Below, piece after piece: positions 1 through 8,409 of a DNA stretch of 64,000 nucleotides (its first letter is position 1; each line of letters begins with the position of its first letter). The DNA lies in NCBI RefSeq assembly GCF_001064145.1, contig NZ_JVOJ01000036.1, positions 62,001 through 126,000 of the forward strand, read 5' to 3'. Under the pieces are notes generated by a model, which was not told where the DNA came from, did no database searches, and saw nothing but the letters and a program-made list of their open reading frames with translations. The stretch comes from Sanguibacter keddieii. Its GTDB lineage: Bacteria > Actinomycetota > Actinomycetes > Actinomycetales > Actinomycetaceae. The translations under genes were made by a program, and so were the position numbers.

Positions 1-494
1 CACGCGTCCAGGCGTGCGCGATCGGTGCCTCACGCGAGGAGAACGCACGTCTCATGGCGGGCGTGTACGCGTCGCGCGGGCTCAGCGCGCTCGTGTTCCG
101 TGGCGCGAACACCGGCCTCGACGAGCTGACGACGTCCGACGCGAATCAGGTGTGGCTGGTGTCGGGCGGAGCGGTTGTGGAAACTGAGTTCGATGCGCGC
201 GAATCCCTGGGCATGGCTTCCTCCTCGATCGAGGACCTCGCCGGTGGCGAGGCGGCCGAGAACGCGGCCGTTGCCCGCGATGTGCTCTCGGGTGGCGGCG
301 CGGACGCTGTTCGCGACGCTGTCGCCCTCAACGTCGGTGCCGGCATCCTCGCCTGGGAGGGACTGGACAACCCCGTGACGCAGGCCGACTTTGAGCCGCG
401 TATGCGGGGCGCCGTCGAGCGCGCCCTGGCGGCGTTGGCCGATGGTTCGGGTACCCGACTCGTTGAGCGTTGGGTGGCTGCCTCGAACGCATGA
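1..494 (+). CDS. trpD: Anthranilate phosphoribosyltransferase, C-terminal part (5' truncated by window)
   Basis: The open frame runs in from the window edge (first whole codon at base 3) and stops at 494, leaving about 163 residues. The segment FRGANTGLDELTT followed by a VWLV strand matches the GLDE(L/I)T signature of the TrpD phosphoribosyltransferase core, and the rest (GGEAAENAAVARDVLSG, then an ALNVGAGIL-type helix) is the normal end of the family. TrpD transfers phosphoribose from PRPP to anthranilate in tryptophan synthesis in the cytoplasm. It ends 10 bp from the convergent exonuclease gene. In mycobacteria trpD also neighbours a DnaQ/UvrC-like gene (established knowledge, from memory), which supports the call. 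The N-terminal anthranilate/PRPP-binding half lies outside the window. Confidence 0.85.
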   Translation, partial: RVQACAIGASREENARLMAGVYASRGLSALVFRGANTGLDELTTSDANQVWLVSGGAVVETEFDARESLGMASSSIEDLAGGEAAENAAVARDVLSGGGADAVRDAVALNVGAGILAWEGLDNPVTQADFEPRMRGAVERALAALADGSGTRLVERWVAASNA

Positions 495-504
495 CAACTG
501 CGCG

Positions 505-2238
505 CTAGGCGCGCGCAGACAGACGCTGTTGGGCGGTTGCGTGAGCTAAGAGCTCGCGTAGCCGCCCGTCGCGTAGCGGGCTGGCAACGGGTTGCGCCCA
601 GGGCAGGGGACCGGTCCATTCGACGAGGCGCACTCCCTCGCGGCACAGCTCGGCGCACAGGAGCGACGTCTCCGCCCACGAGGCCACGGTGGCGGCCATC
701 CCGCCGGTGTCGATGGGCTGCGTGGACCTGAGGACATCGATCCACGGGGAGGGGTCGGCGCGCGGGGGAACGATGACGGAGCTCAGATGACGGCCGTGAG
801 AGGCCACGTGCAGAATCCAGCCCGGTTGCCCGCCATCGCGACGCGAGCCCCAGACGATACGCGGAGCCGCCAGGATGGGGCGCATAGTGGAGCGCTCGAC
901 GCCCGCGATGTATGCGCTCAGCTCGTCGCGCACTCCAGCCGCTGCCTCGAACAGCCCCTGCGCGGACAGGCGCTCCATGAGGGAGGTGAGGGCGAGGGGC
1001 ACCGCAGCCGAGGAGGCGGCCACAGCCTCGTCGAGCATGGTGTGCGAGGAGTCGTGATCGGCCTGGGCGAGGACACGTTCGATCGCTCCCGCAGCGCGCT
1101 GAGCGTGCGCGCGCGACCCGAAGGGGCCGAGGGCGCGCGGCAGGTCGTCGAGCGTCACGGATGAAACGACGCTGGGCCGGCCGGCCTCGGCGATGACCCA
1201 GTGCTGGGAGCCCTGACGCCTCGAGGCGGAGTTGTAGAGAGGCGCGAGGGCCTTGATGTCGCGCAGTTCCCGGATCCTTGCCTCGAGAATCGAGGCGGTC
1301 GGATAGGGGCGCACCCCCGCGGCCACGGACACCATGCGCTGCACCTTGGTGCGCTTCTCGCCCTTCGTGTAGTAACTGCCCACGCGCGATCTCAGGGACG
1401 ATGCCGACCCCACGTAGAGGGTGTCTCCCGCGGTGTCGATGAAGTGATAGACCCCGGGAGAGGCGGGTAGGTCCGCGACGAAGTCGGGTGTCGACGGGCG
1501 CCTGGCCGGAGCCTGGTCTGTGAGCGCAATGAGGTCTTCGACGTCGGTGGCGCCGGCCCCGGCGAGCAGGTCGATGAAGCCCAGGAGGATCTCAGCCGTC
1601 GCGCGGGCGTCTCCGAGAGCTCGGTGCTCGGGAACGGTGGCGGTACCGAAGTAGGAGGCGACCGTGCCCAGCTTGTGGTTGCGCACGAGCGGGCGGGGCA
1701 GAGCGAGCCTCGCGAGCACCAGCGTGTCGACGACGCGAACGCGGGGCCACGGACGCGCACAGGCTCGGGCCGCGCGGCGTAGGAAACCCACATCAAAGGA
1801 GGAGTTATGCGCGACGAGGACGGGGGAATCCTGAGCTCCAAGGCCTGACCACTCCATGAAGCGTTCCAGAACGGATGCGATCGGGTCCGCGTCGGCCACC
1901 ATGGCGGGTGTGATGCCCGTCAGAGACGTGATGAACGGCGGGATAGGACGTGAGGGCTTCACGAGGGAAGAAAACTCGTCCACGACCGCGCTGTTGCGCA
2001 CGCGCACGGCGCCGATCTCCGTGATCTCTGCGGCCGCGCCCAGGCCTGTCGTCTCAAGGTCGACGACGATCCAGTGGCCGCTCGAGGCCGGCGTGCCGAC
2101 GGCGTCGAGGCTGGGTTGAAGCTCCACGGACGAGGCCCTCGACAGGGCCGCCGACACCACCGATCGAGCGAAAGGACGAGCCGACTCGCCGGGCGCTATG
2201 GTTTCCTCACAATCGCGCACGGGAGTTCGTTTCGTCAT
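505..2238 (-). CDS. DEDDh 3'-5' exonuclease fused to a UvrC/Cho-type GIY-YIG domain
   Basis: This 577-residue protein has two nuclease-like modules. Residues 55-225 carry the DnaQ-type DEDDh motifs: ExoI VDLETTG (D60, E62), ExoII AHNSSFD (about 143-149) and ExoIII HRALGD (about 205-210). Residues 258-340 carry a UvrC-like GIY-YIG domain (SPGVYHF then LYVGSAS). A UVR-like helix pair (LMERL.AQGLFEAAAGVRDEL) is visible near 418-445. This is the actinobacterial Cho-like exonuclease/endonuclease architecture and suggests a DNA repair role in the cytoplasm; the exact substrate is not known to me. The start is the ATG at 2238. It has no Shine-Dalgarno, and a TAGTAT hexamer lies at 2246-2251, seven bases upstream, so it is probably leaderless. 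It is divergent from the acyltransferase. Confidence 0.85.
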   Translation of the reverse strand: MTKRTPVRDCEETIAPGESARPFARSVVSAALSRASSVELQPSLDAVGTPASSGHWIVVDLETTGLGAAAEITEIGAVRVRNSAVVDEFSSLVKPSRPIPPFITSLTGITPAMVADADPIASVLERFMEWSGLGAQDSPVLVAHNSSFDVGFLRRAARACARPWPRVRVVDTLVLARLALPRPLVRNHKLGTVASYFGTATVPEHRALGDARATAEILLGFIDLLAGAGATDVEDLIALTDQAPARRPSTPDFVADLPASPGVYHFIDTAGDTLYVGSASSLRSRVGSYYTKGEKRTKVQRMVSVAAGVRPYPTASILEARIRELRDIKALAPLYNSASRRQGSQHWVIAEAGRPSVVSSVTLDDLPRALGPFGSRAHAQRAAGAIERVLAQADHDSSHTMLDEAVAASSAAVPLALTSLMERLSAQGLFEAAAGVRDELSAYIAGVERSTMRPILAAPRIVWGSRRDGGQPGWILHVASHGRHLSSVIVPPRADPSPWIDVLRSTQPIDTGGMAATVASWAETSLLCAELCREGVRLVEWTGPLPWAQPVASPLRDGRLRELLAHATAQQRLSARA

Positions 2239-2296
2239 ACAGTTGATACTAATTCGTTCGCGCGCTCGCGCGCCCGTCGAGACTCGAGGAGTGACA

Positions 2297-3109
2297 GTGG
2301 CGTTCTATCAGGCTCTCAAGGCGACCGGCAGCCCCGTTCTCAAGGCGGCCTATCACCCGTGGATCCGCGGCAAGGAGAACATTCCCGCCGAGGGGCCGGC
2401 CATCCTCGCGTCTAACCACAACGCCGTGTGGGACTCGGTGTTCCTGCCGATGATGCTCGACCGCGAGGTCGTTTTCATGGGCAAGGCCGACTACTTTACG
2501 GGCACCGGTCTCAAGGGATGGATGACCAAGGAATTCATGCGCGCAGTCGGCACCATCCCCGTGGACCGCACCGGCGGTCGCGCATCCGAGGCTGCGCTCA
2601 ACGCCGGTCTCAAGCGCCTGCGCGACGGTGAGCTTTTCGGCATTTACCCGGAGGGTACTCGCAGCCCCGACGGGCGCCTCTACCGCGGCAAGACTGGCGT
2701 CGCCCGCCTCGCCCTTCTGTCCGGCGCTCCCGTCATCCCCGTCGCCATGATTGGCACCCATGCAGCCCAGCCCATCGGCCAGAAGATCCCCTCGCGCACG
2801 AACATCGGCATGGTGATCGGTGAGCCCCTGGACTTCTCGCGCTACCGCGGCCTCGATAAGGACCGCTACGTCCTGCGCGCGATCACCGATGAGATCATGT
2901 ACAACCTGATGCTCCTGTCCGGTCAGGAATACGTGGACCTGTACGCTGCCGACGTGAAGGCCCAGCTGGCCGCTGAGGGAGCTTTCGAGGGTCCCGTTCC
3001 CTCCAACGGTCGCCCCGCGCCCGGTGGGCGCACTGCCCCCGAGGTACCCGTGCCGACCGCTCCCGAGGAGGAGGACAACGAGGACGAGAAGGCCTCGGAC
3101 AAGGAGTAA
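2297..3109 (+). CDS. plsC: 1-acyl-sn-glycerol-3-phosphate acyltransferase (PlsC family)
   Basis: The protein of 270 residues transfers an acyl chain to lysophosphatidic acid (or a related lysolipid) at the inner membrane face. The catalytic HX4D box is SNHNAVWD (H41, D46), the substrate-binding YPEGTRS box follows about 75 residues later, and a VPVAMIG strand completes the fold. The start is the GTG at 2297, preceded at six bases by GAGGAG; an in-frame GTG at 2291 is too close to that site. The last 40 residues are a proline- and glutamate-rich tail outside the domain. It resembles the Rv2182c type found near aroG in mycobacteria. No membrane helix is obvious. Confidence 0.88.
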   Translation: MAFYQALKATGSPVLKAAYHPWIRGKENIPAEGPAILASNHNAVWDSVFLPMMLDREVVFMGKADYFTGTGLKGWMTKEFMRAVGTIPVDRTGGRASEAALNAGLKRLRDGELFGIYPEGTRSPDGRLYRGKTGVARLALLSGAPVIPVAMIGTHAAQPIGQKIPSRTNIGMVIGEPLDFSRYRGLDKDRYVLRAITDEIMYNLMLLSGQEYVDLYAADVKAQLAAEGAFEGPVPSNGRPAPGGRTAPEVPVPTAPEEEDNEDEKASDKE

Positions 3110-3149
3110 CAGGGCCGGGCCGTCCACCGATGGTTGGTGCTCGTGATCG

Positions 3150-3201
3150 CGTTTCGTGGGACGGGCGTCCTTGGCGAAACGTGATGTGAGCCAGGTAGAA
3201 T
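3150..3201 (+). promoter_or_regulatory. Candidate pfp promoter overlapped by a nested inverted repeat
   Basis: A TTGGCG box at 3171-3176 and a TAGAAT box at 3196-3201 are 19 bases apart and precede the pfp start by about 60 bases. The -35 region sits inside a symmetrical block: arms CGTTTCG (3150-3156) and CGAAACG (3175-3181) enclose a second palindrome GGACG/CGTCC (3159-3170). This could be an operator or a weak terminator for the acyltransferase gene. Confidence 0.4.
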
Positions 3202-3262
3202 GAACTGTGCCCTGCGCACGCGCGCGGGCCCGTACCTAACCAACCTGAGAAAGGTGACATTC

Positions 3263-4480
3263 ATGTCGGTCCGTCGTGTTGCCCTGCTGACCGCAGGTGG
3301 CTTCGCCCCGTGCCTGTCCTCCGCCGTCGGTGGACTCATCGAGCGCTACAACGAAATTGATCCCACGGTTGAGATCATCGCCTACCAGAACGGCTACCAC
3401 GGTCTGCTCACCGGCAACTATGTGCTGGTCGACGAGGAAGCGCGCAAGCACGCCGCCGTCCTGCACCGCTTCGGTGGCTCCCCGATCGGTAACTCCCGCG
3501 TCAAGCTGACGAACAAGAAGAACCTCGTCGAGCGTGGACTTGTGTCCGAGGATGAGGATCCGCTGCAGAAGGCCGCCGAGCAGCTGCGCGCCGACGGTGT
3601 TGACGTCCTGCACACCATCGGCGGCGACGACACCAACACGACGGCCGCCGACCTGGCCGCCTACCTCGAGGAGCACGACTACCACCTGACCGTCGTGGGC
3701 CTGCCCAAGACGATCGACAACGACGTTGTGCCGATCCGCCAGTCCCTGGGTGCATGGACCGCCGCCGAAGAGGTCTCCGAGTACTCCCAGAACGTTATCG
3801 GTGAGCACCGCTCCAACCCGCGCATGCTCATCATCCACGAGATCATGGGCCGCCACTGCGGTTGGCTGACCGCCGCCGGTTCGAAGCGCTACCACGACTG
3901 GCTGAAGACCCAGGAGTGGGTGCCCTCGATCGGCCTGTCGCAGGAGCGTTGGGACATTCACGCCATCTTCCTGCCCGAGATGAAGATCGACCTGGATGCC
4001 GAGGCCAAGCGCCTCAAGGCCATCATGGACGAGCAGGGCAACGTCAACATCTTCCTGTCCGAGGGCGCTGGCGTCCCCGAGATCATCGCGGAGATCGAGG
4101 CTGCCGGCGGCGAGGTCCAGCGTGACCCCTTCGGCCACGTCAAGCTCGACACGATCAACCCCGGCCAGTGGTTCGCCAAGCAGTTCGCCGAGAAGATCGA
4201 CGCTGAGAAGGTCATGGTCCAGAAGTCCGGCTACTTCTCGCGTTCCTCGCGTGCCAACGCCGACGACCTGCGTCTCATCAAATCGATGACGGACCTCGCC
4301 GTCGAGTGCGCTTTCAAGGGCGAGTCCGGCGTTATCGGCCACGACGAGGAGGACGGCGACCGCCTGAAGGCCATTCCGTTCCCGCGCATCGCGGGCGGCA
4401 AGCCCTTCGACATTTCCGCCCCCTGGTTCGTTGAGATGATGGCCGAAATCGGCCAGACCGTCGAGCCTGCCGGCGAGTGA
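3263..4480 (+). CDS. pfp: Pyrophosphate-dependent fructose-6-phosphate 1-phosphotransferase
   Basis: The 405-residue enzyme phosphorylates fructose 6-phosphate with PPi instead of ATP, a reversible glycolytic step in the cytoplasm. The donor-specificity signature is visible: GGDDT at about 120-124, where ATP-dependent enzymes have GGDGS, and PKTIDND at about 148-154, followed by MGRHCGWLTA. Length matches the roughly 404-residue propionibacterial enzyme. The start is the ATG at 3263 with an AAGGTGA ribosome site; an upstream extension to 3200 lacks one. It is followed 10 bases later by the DAHP synthase gene, so the two probably share a transcript that links glycolytic flux to aromatic synthesis. 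Confidence 0.93.
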   Translation: MSVRRVALLTAGGFAPCLSSAVGGLIERYNEIDPTVEIIAYQNGYHGLLTGNYVLVDEEARKHAAVLHRFGGSPIGNSRVKLTNKKNLVERGLVSEDEDPLQKAAEQLRADGVDVLHTIGGDDTNTTAADLAAYLEEHDYHLTVVGLPKTIDNDVVPIRQSLGAWTAAEEVSEYSQNVIGEHRSNPRMLIIHEIMGRHCGWLTAAGSKRYHDWLKTQEWVPSIGLSQERWDIHAIFLPEMKIDLDAEAKRLKAIMDEQGNVNIFLSEGAGVPEIIAEIEAAGGEVQRDPFGHVKLDTINPGQWFAKQFAEKIDAEKVMVQKSGYFSRSSRANADDLRLIKSMTDLAVECAFKGESGVIGHDEEDGDRLKAIPFPRIAGGKPFDISAPWFVEMMAEIGQTVEPAGE

Positions 4481-4490
4481 GTCGCTTCGC

Positions 4491-5930
4491 GTGATTCCTT
4501 CGATCACTCCCGGACGCGGCGGCGAGCCTGTGCGTAAGCCTCGCTCCCGCCGCGTCCCCGAGCGTCTGTGGTCGCCCGAGTCCGGGGAGCGCGCTCCCTG
4601 GGATACCTGGCGTGGCCTGGATGCAGCCCAGCAGCCTACCTACGCGGACGCGCAGCACCTCAGTGATGTGACGGCGCAGCTGCGCCGTCAGCCGCCGCTC
4701 GTGTTCGCCGGGGAGGTCGACGATCTGCGCACGTGGATGGGTGCGGCTGCCCGCGGCGAGGCTTTCGTCCTAATGGGCGGGGACTGTGCTGAGACCTTCG
4801 CCGAGGCGACGGCGGATCACGTGCGCCTGAAGATTCAGACGCTGCTGCAGATGGCGGTCGTGCTCACGTACGGAGCTTCGCTGCCGGTCATCAAGGTTGG
4901 CCGTATCGCCGGCCAGTACGCGAAGCCGCGTTCTTCGGATATGGAAACGCGCGACGGCGTCACCCTGCCCAGCTACCGCGGCGACGCCGTGAACTCCTTT
5001 GAGTTCACTCCCGAGGCTCGCGAGCCTGACCCGCAGCGCCTGCTATCGCTGTACAACCACGCGGCCTCGACGCTGAACCTGATCCGCGCTTTCACGAAGG
5101 GCGGTTACGCGGACCTGCGTCAGGTTCACCGCTGGAATCAGGGTTTCATGTCGAACCCGGCCTACGCGCGCTACGAGTCGCTGGCGGAGGACATCCACAG
5201 GGCGATCAAGTTTATGGGTGCCGCAGGTGTCGACTTCGAGACGCTTCGCGACGTCGACCTGTATTCGTCGCACGAGGCGCTCCTGCTCGAATACGAGTCG
5301 GCGATGACCCGCATTGATTCGCGGACGGGCGAGCCTTACAACACGTCCGCCCACTTTCTGTGGGTGGGGGAGAGGACACGCGAGGAGGAGGGCGCTCACA
5401 TCGAGCTGCTGTCGCGTGTTCGCAACCCGATTGGGGTTAAGCTCGGCCCGTCGACTACGCCGGATCAGATGCTCTCGCTCATTGATCGCCTCAACCCGGA
5501 TGGTGAGGAGGGACGCCTGTCGTTCATTACGCGCATGGGTGCCGGTCGCATCCGTGAGGCGCTTCCGCCGCTGTTGGAGGCCGCGCGTGAGGACGGCCGT
5601 CCGGTCACGTGGATGACGGATCCGATGCACGGCAACACCATCACGTCGTCCACCGGCTACAAGACGCGTCGCTTCGAGACGGTGATGGATGAGGTCCGTG
5701 GCTTCTTCGAAGCGCACGAGGCCGCGGGAACAGTTCCCGGTGGCCTGCACGTTGAGCTCACCGGTGATGACGTCACCGAGGTGATTGGCGGCAGTGAGCA
5801 CATCGATGACGAGTCGTTGCGCGACCGTTACGAGACGCTCGTGGATCCGCGCCTGAACCACCAGCAGAGCCTGGAGATGGCCTTCCAGGTCGCCCAGTAC
5901 CTGGCGAAGGGTTCCTCCCACGAGGAGTGA
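4491..5930 (+). CDS. aroG: Class II 3-deoxy-D-arabino-heptulosonate-7-phosphate synthase
   Basis: The 479-residue enzyme condenses phosphoenolpyruvate with erythrose 4-phosphate, the first shikimate step. It is clearly the plant/mycobacterial class II type: GGDCAETF with the metal-ligand cysteine near C99, LLQMAVVLTYGAS, GRIAGQYAKPR, SYRGD, and WMTDPMHGNT near the C-terminus. Its length is close to the 462-residue M. tuberculosis enzyme. A GTG at 4491 is used here; a second in-frame GTG at 4530 is a plausible alternative because neither has a strong ribosome site and the first 30 residues are basic and poorly conserved. It lies 10 bp after pfp and ends at a strong bidirectional terminator. 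Confidence 0.93.
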   Translation: MIPSITPGRGGEPVRKPRSRRVPERLWSPESGERAPWDTWRGLDAAQQPTYADAQHLSDVTAQLRRQPPLVFAGEVDDLRTWMGAAARGEAFVLMGGDCAETFAEATADHVRLKIQTLLQMAVVLTYGASLPVIKVGRIAGQYAKPRSSDMETRDGVTLPSYRGDAVNSFEFTPEAREPDPQRLLSLYNHAASTLNLIRAFTKGGYADLRQVHRWNQGFMSNPAYARYESLAEDIHRAIKFMGAAGVDFETLRDVDLYSSHEALLLEYESAMTRIDSRTGEPYNTSAHFLWVGERTREEEGAHIELLSRVRNPIGVKLGPSTTPDQMLSLIDRLNPDGEEGRLSFITRMGAGRIREALPPLLEAAREDGRPVTWMTDPMHGNTITSSTGYKTRRFETVMDEVRGFFEAHEAAGTVPGGLHVELTGDDVTEVIGGSEHIDDESLRDRYETLVDPRLNHQQSLEMAFQVAQYLAKGSSHEE

Positions 5931-5939
5931 GCTCCCCGC

Positions 5940-5989
5940 ATAAGAATTCCCCGGCCTCGTCTGTCATGGACGAGGCCGGGGATTCTTAT
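5940..5989. terminator. Bidirectional terminator between aroG and the PASTA kinase gene
   Basis: A stem of about 21 bp (ATAAGAATTCCCCGGCCTCG with its complement ending in GGGGATTCTTAT) has a short loop at about 5961-5969. It lies between convergent genes and can serve both strands. Confidence 0.85.
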
Positions 5990-6013
5990 GGCGGAGAGTG
6001 GCTCGGGGGGAGG

Positions 6014-7957
6014 TCAGACGATCGTGATCGTGACGACGCTGCCCTTTTTCAGCATTGTTCCGGCGGCGGGGTCGGTCTGTCGGACGGTTCCAAAGAAGCC
6101 GCCGAGGATTGCTTCCTCCTGCACGGTGAAGCCGGCTGCCTCCAGGGCGGCGCGGGCATCCTGGCGTTGGCGGCCGACAACGTCGGGCACAGCGACCTTC
6201 TCAGGCCCCTTCGACACCGTGTAGGCGACGGTGTCGCCACGGTGCAAGATCGTGCCCTCATTGGTCTGCTGCGAGATAACCTGGCCCTGCGCGACCGTGT
6301 CGGAGAACGCCTCCGTCGGTGCCGCCACGAGGCCAAGGCCCTCGATGGCGTTCTTCGCGGCATCGGCGCTCATCCCGTTCAGAGACGGTACAGTGAGGGG
6401 CTCGCGGCCCTTCGACAGCACGACATCGACTGCGCTGTCGTGTGCCAGCTGCGAACCAGAGGCCTGTGATTGCGAGATGACCTGGCCCTGTGGAACGTCC
6501 TCGGAGTATGCGTCGGTGATAGCGCCCAGGGCGAGGCCGGCCTCGGTGAGAGCCTTGCGTGCGTCGTCCTGGCTCTTACCGACGACGTCCGGGACCGTCT
6601 TCATGTCCACGCCCTTGGAGACGTGGAGTTGGACCTCCGCGCGCTTGTGGACGGGTTCGCCGCCTTCCGGATCGGAGCGAGTGATCGAACCAGCGGCGAC
6701 GTCGTCAGAGAATTCCTCCTCAACGGAAGACGCAAGCCCCATCGCATTCAGCTCAGCCTGAACATCCGCGAGGGGACGACCGTCCGTCGTGGGCATGGTC
6801 AGGTAGGAGCCAGGACCGTATTCGGTCCACCACCAGCGTCCGCCAACGACTGCGGCCGCGATGAGCACAACGACGAGGGTGGCCCACAGGGCAGCGCGCC
6901 TGTACGTCTTGGTGCCGGTCGTCTCCGAAGCGTCAGGAAGTGGGGCCGACGTGTGGACAGTGGCGACCGCTGACGATGCCGGAACGGGCAGAGGCCTCGT
7001 AAACTGAGCCGAGATCAGCTCGGTGTTGAGCGCACTCGTTTCTGAGGTGCCTGCCCGGTCAGCCGGCGCGATGTCCGCGCGGCGGTTGGCCAGCTCCGAC
7101 GGAATGGCGGCAGCAGTACGAGTCACGAGGTCGATCGCGTCCGATGCGTCGGCGGGGCGCGAGGCGGGGTCGCGGGCGGTCAGAGCGGCGACGAGATCGT
7201 CGATCTCTCGGGGAATCCACGGCTGGGCCGCCGACGGGCTGGGCACGTCGTCGGAGACGTGATGCGTCGCAATCTGCAACGGCGATTCGCCCGCCCAGGG
7301 GACGGAGCCCGTCAGCATTTCGTAGAGCATGATGCCGACCGAATAAATATCCGAGCGGGCATCGGCCTGAGCGGTCGTCGCAATCTCCGGGGCGATGTAC
7401 GCAACCGTACCGAGCATGTTGCCCGTCGAGGACATCGAGACTTCGGAGGCAGCTCGCGCCAGACCAAAGTCAGTCACCTTCGCCGGGCCGTCGGTTGGAA
7501 CGAGAATGTTCTCGGGCTTGACGTCGCGGTGAATAACGCCGACGCGGTGGGCGGCGCGCAGTGCCTCAAGAATGTCGGTTGTGTAGCGCAGCGCCTGTGG
7601 GATCGTGAAAGCGCCCTGCGCGCGCAGAAGCTGGCGCAGATTGGTGCCGTCGATGAGCTCCATGACGAGGAAACCCTGACCCGTGACCACGCCCTGATCA
7701 AACACGGAGACGACGCCAGGATGAACGATGCGTGCAGCGGAGCGCGCCTCGCGCCGGAATCGGGCGACGAAATCCTCGGAGTCTGCCAAGTGCGGGTGCA
7801 TGACCTTGAGCGCGACGGGCCGATCAAGGCGTTCATCTTGCGCGATGTAGACGGTGGCCATGCCGCCACGCGCCAGCCTGCGCGTCACCCGGTACCGTTC
7901 GTCGACGAGGAGGCCGATCAACGGGTCCGTCTGGTCGAATGCTTGTTCATCGCTCAC
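6014..7957 (-). CDS. Membrane Ser/Thr protein kinase with four PASTA domains
   Basis: The 647-residue protein has a cytoplasmic Hanks-type kinase domain (residues 20-280), one transmembrane helix (about 355-376) and four extracellular PASTA repeats (about 380-647) expected to bind muropeptides or lipid II. Visible kinase residues are the glycine loop GRGGMATVY-like segment (28-37), K51 in VALK, HRDVKPEN with D145, DFG at 163-165, and an APE-type segment. The domain plan is that of PknB/StkP. Position next to aroG and a Rv2175c homologue corresponds to mycobacterial PknL, which itself lacks PASTA domains as I recall, so the symbol is left blank. It starts at GTG 7957, exactly seven bases after a TAGAAT box, with no ribosome site: a predicted leaderless mRNA. 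Confidence 0.93.
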   Translation of the reverse strand: MSDEQAFDQTDPLIGLLVDERYRVTRRLARGGMATVYIAQDERLDRPVALKVMHPHLADSEDFVARFRREARSAARIVHPGVVSVFDQGVVTGQGFLVMELIDGTNLRQLLRAQGAFTIPQALRYTTDILEALRAAHRVGVIHRDVKPENILVPTDGPAKVTDFGLARAASEVSMSSTGNMLGTVAYIAPEIATTAQADARSDIYSVGIMLYEMLTGSVPWAGESPLQIATHHVSDDVPSPSAAQPWIPREIDDLVAALTARDPASRPADASDAIDLVTRTAAAIPSELANRRADIAPADRAGTSETSALNTELISAQFTRPLPVPASSAVATVHTSAPLPDASETTGTKTYRRAALWATLVVVLIAAAVVGGRWWWTEYGPGSYLTMPTTDGRPLADVQAELNAMGLASSVEEEFSDDVAAGSITRSDPEGGEPVHKRAEVQLHVSKGVDMKTVPDVVGKSQDDARKALTEAGLALGAITDAYSEDVPQGQVISQSQASGSQLAHDSAVDVVLSKGREPLTVPSLNGMSADAAKNAIEGLGLVAAPTEAFSDTVAQGQVISQQTNEGTILHRGDTVAYTVSKGPEKVAVPDVVGRQRQDARAALEAAGFTVQEEAILGGFFGTVRQTDPAAGTMLKKGSVVTITIV

Positions 7958-7964
7958 TTGCTCG

Positions 7965-8033
7965 ATTCTATGGGAGTTTTCGCGAAATCACTGGAAGTGC
8001 CCACGTCGGTGCGGCGCATGAATGGGGTAGTCT
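7965..8033. promoter_or_regulatory. Divergent leaderless promoter pair for the kinase and the Rv2175c-like gene
   Basis: On the minus strand a TAGAAT hexamer (7965-7970) lies seven bases before the kinase GTG. On the plus strand a TAGTCT hexamer (8028-8033) lies seven bases before the ATG at 8041. Neither start has a Shine-Dalgarno. The two -10 boxes are 57 bp apart, so the promoters must overlap in their upstream parts and could be co-regulated. Confidence 0.5.
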
Positions 8034-8040
8034 TGCGCTT

Positions 8041-8394
8041 ATGACCAGTGTTGATATCACCGTGCTGTCCACCGACGAGGTCTGCCGTCTCCTCGGCATC
8101 GAGGAACGCCGCCTCAAGCAGCTGATCCGCGACCGCGAACTTATCGAAGCGCGCGACGGCAGCGGGGCGCGCGGCGTCCCGCAGGACGTGATCGTCAAGG
8201 GTGACAATGGCTGGGAGCCGCTTCCGTCCCTGCAGGGCACGCTGACGCTGCTTGCCGATGATGGCTTCACGGCCGAGGAAGCGGTGGCGTGGCTGTACAC
8301 CGTGCAGGACGAGCTGGGTGAACGACCGATCGACGCGCTGACGTCGGGCCGTCATCACCGAGTCAACCGCATCGCCTCGACGTTGGCCTTCTGA
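8041..8394 (+). CDS. Rv2175c-family winged-helix DNA-binding protein
   Basis: This small protein of 117 residues has a MerR-like helix-turn-helix start (STDEVCRLLGIEERRLKQLIRDREL) and the C-terminal LRD-type signature of the family (PSLQGTLTLLADDGFTAEEAVAWLYT...ALTSGRHHRVNRIASTLAF). In M. tuberculosis the homologue Rv2175c binds DNA and is phosphorylated by the neighbouring kinase PknL (established knowledge). The divergent PASTA kinase gene suggests the same enzyme-substrate pairing here. The start at 8041 is chosen because a -10-like TAGTCT lies seven bases upstream and the family begins here; an upstream extension to 7939 would cross the kinase promoter. It converges on the polyprenyl synthase with a 15-bp gap. 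Confidence 0.85.
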   Translation: MTSVDITVLSTDEVCRLLGIEERRLKQLIRDRELIEARDGSGARGVPQDVIVKGDNGWEPLPSLQGTLTLLADDGFTAEEAVAWLYTVQDELGERPIDALTSGRHHRVNRIASTLAF

Positions 8395-8409
8395 GGCCAG
8401 GCGGCCTTC

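Noticed and set aside
2198-2296. An extended N-terminus of the acyltransferase starting at 2198
   Set aside because: It overlaps the start of the divergent exonuclease gene, is arginine-rich and unconserved, and a well-placed ribosome site supports the GTG at 2297.
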